A stretch of DNA of 5,859 nt, taken from positions 1 through 5,859 of the forward strand of contig CALIRN010000272.1 in assembly GCA_938042265.1 (NCBI GenBank), written 5' to 3'. The position numbers were made by a program, and so were the translations under genes. Under the pieces are notes generated by a model. The model was not told the DNA's origin, made no database searches, and was given only the letters and a program-made list of their open reading frames with translations. Every line of letters starts with the position of its first letter. Within the stretch, counting starts at the first letter, position 1. Positions 5,557 through 5,859 of the stretch are shown here, piece by piece. This DNA is from an uncultured Eubacteriaceae bacterium. GTDB taxonomy: Bacteria > Bacillota > Clostridia > Lachnospirales > CAG-274.

Positions 5557-5713
5557 GTTTGTTGCTTTAAAGGAACGTTTTAATAAGGAGAATGTTGAAG
5601 GGAAAATTGATATTTATGTTAATACCACAGGGTTAAGCCTTGAGCAGTATACTGCCCTGCTGCACGATTTTCCCAGAGAGGCATTGGGTGAACTGGATAA
5701 AAGGCTGGGATAA
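5543..5713 (+). CDS. Small protein of unknown function (56 residues), overlapping the TSUP gene
   Basis: The frame runs 56 codons from ATG 5543 to TAA 5711-5713. It overlaps the preceding TSUP gene by 14 bases, which implies co-translation within the same operon. The ribosome site is ideal (AGGAGG, six-base spacing). The product is soluble and charged: an N-terminal helix-like part MEVNEFVALKERF (1-13), a strand-like KIDIYVNTTG (21-30), and a helix-like LSLEQYTALL (31-40) plus REALGELDKRLG (45-56). There is no signal peptide, membrane segment, or cysteine or histidine cluster suggesting metal binding. I do not recognise the family. Its position suggests a small accessory or regulatory partner of the transporter, but it could simply be an unrelated gene at the operon end. 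It falls below common ORF length cut-offs, so automatic annotation may miss it. Confidence 0.75.
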   Translation: MEVNEFVALKERFNKENVEGKIDIYVNTTGLSLEQYTALLHDFPREALGELDKRLG

Positions 5714-5763
5714 ACAAAAGCTTGCTGATAAAACAAATTATGCAAATGTATTTGTAATATAAC

Positions 5764-5792
5764 AAAAAAGAGGCTGCCGCAAGGGCAATCCC
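5764..5792 (-). terminator. Candidate minus-strand terminator for a gene entering from the right
   Basis: Read on the minus strand, GGGATTGCC (5784-5792) and GGCAGCCTC (5770-5778) form a nine-position stem with two G·T pairs and one mismatch around a 5-base loop. Six T follow (5764-5769). The wobble pairs become mismatches on the plus strand, so minus-strand use is favoured. No matching minus-strand coding end is recognisable within the window. Confidence 0.45.
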
Positions 5793-5825
5793 AAAGTTGA
5801 TTGAGTCAATACCAAAGTGGACCTG

Positions 5826-5854
5826 TTGACAAAGTAAACAAAATCGCCTATTTA
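5826..5854 (+). promoter_or_regulatory. Candidate SigA-type promoter at the right edge
   Basis: TTGACA (5826-5831), a 17-base spacer and TATTTA (5849-5854) match housekeeping promoter spacing. The window ends five bases later, so no driven gene can be shown. AT-rich sequence produces such matches by chance. Confidence 0.35.
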
Positions 5855-5859
5855 TGGTA

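Overview
The window looks like a chromosomal segment from a Gram-positive, low-to-moderate G+C member of the Clostridia, probably a gut-type anaerobe. The main reasons are the clostridial form of FeoB (GFGCN and PCNGR motifs), a MazF toxin that reads very much like Bacillus EndoA/NdoA, and a lipoprotein–alanine racemase pair matching ydcC–alr of Bacillus and gerS–alr2 of Clostridioides difficile. That pair hints at a spore-former. The identifications come from recalled family motifs, not from a database search.

Layout, left to right. (1) Bases 1-1318 (+): the tail of an unidentified upstream frame ends in a TGA that overlaps, as ATGA, the start of a protein carrying the membrane half of the ferrous-iron transporter FeoB. 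A hairpin terminator follows. (2) 1455-2306 (+): murI, glutamate racemase, with its own near-consensus promoter and terminator. (3) 2307-2497: a non-coding region where transcription from the two sides converges. (4) 4790 down to 2498 (-): promoter, a GerS/YdcC-like lipoprotein, alr (alanine racemase), a strong intrinsic terminator, then mazF. The antitoxin gene that normally sits between alr and mazF is absent. (5) 4813-5713 (+): two half-length TauE/SafE (TSUP) membrane proteins in tandem, then an overlapping 56-codon gene of unknown function. (6) 5714-5859: non-coding, with a minus-strand terminator for something entering from the right, short repeats, and a promoter-like sequence at the edge.

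Together, murI (D-glutamate) and alr (D-alanine) supply the two D-amino acids for peptidoglycan. The lipoprotein next to alr may connect to spore cortex or envelope work. FeoB imports Fe2+, and the TSUP pair probably moves a small anion, perhaps a sulfur compound or carboxylate.

No clearly new multi-gene system is visible. The points most worth a second look are the split or frameshifted FeoB junction, the antitoxin-less MazF behind a terminator, the TSUP transporter encoded as two half proteins, and the small overlapping gene that follows them.
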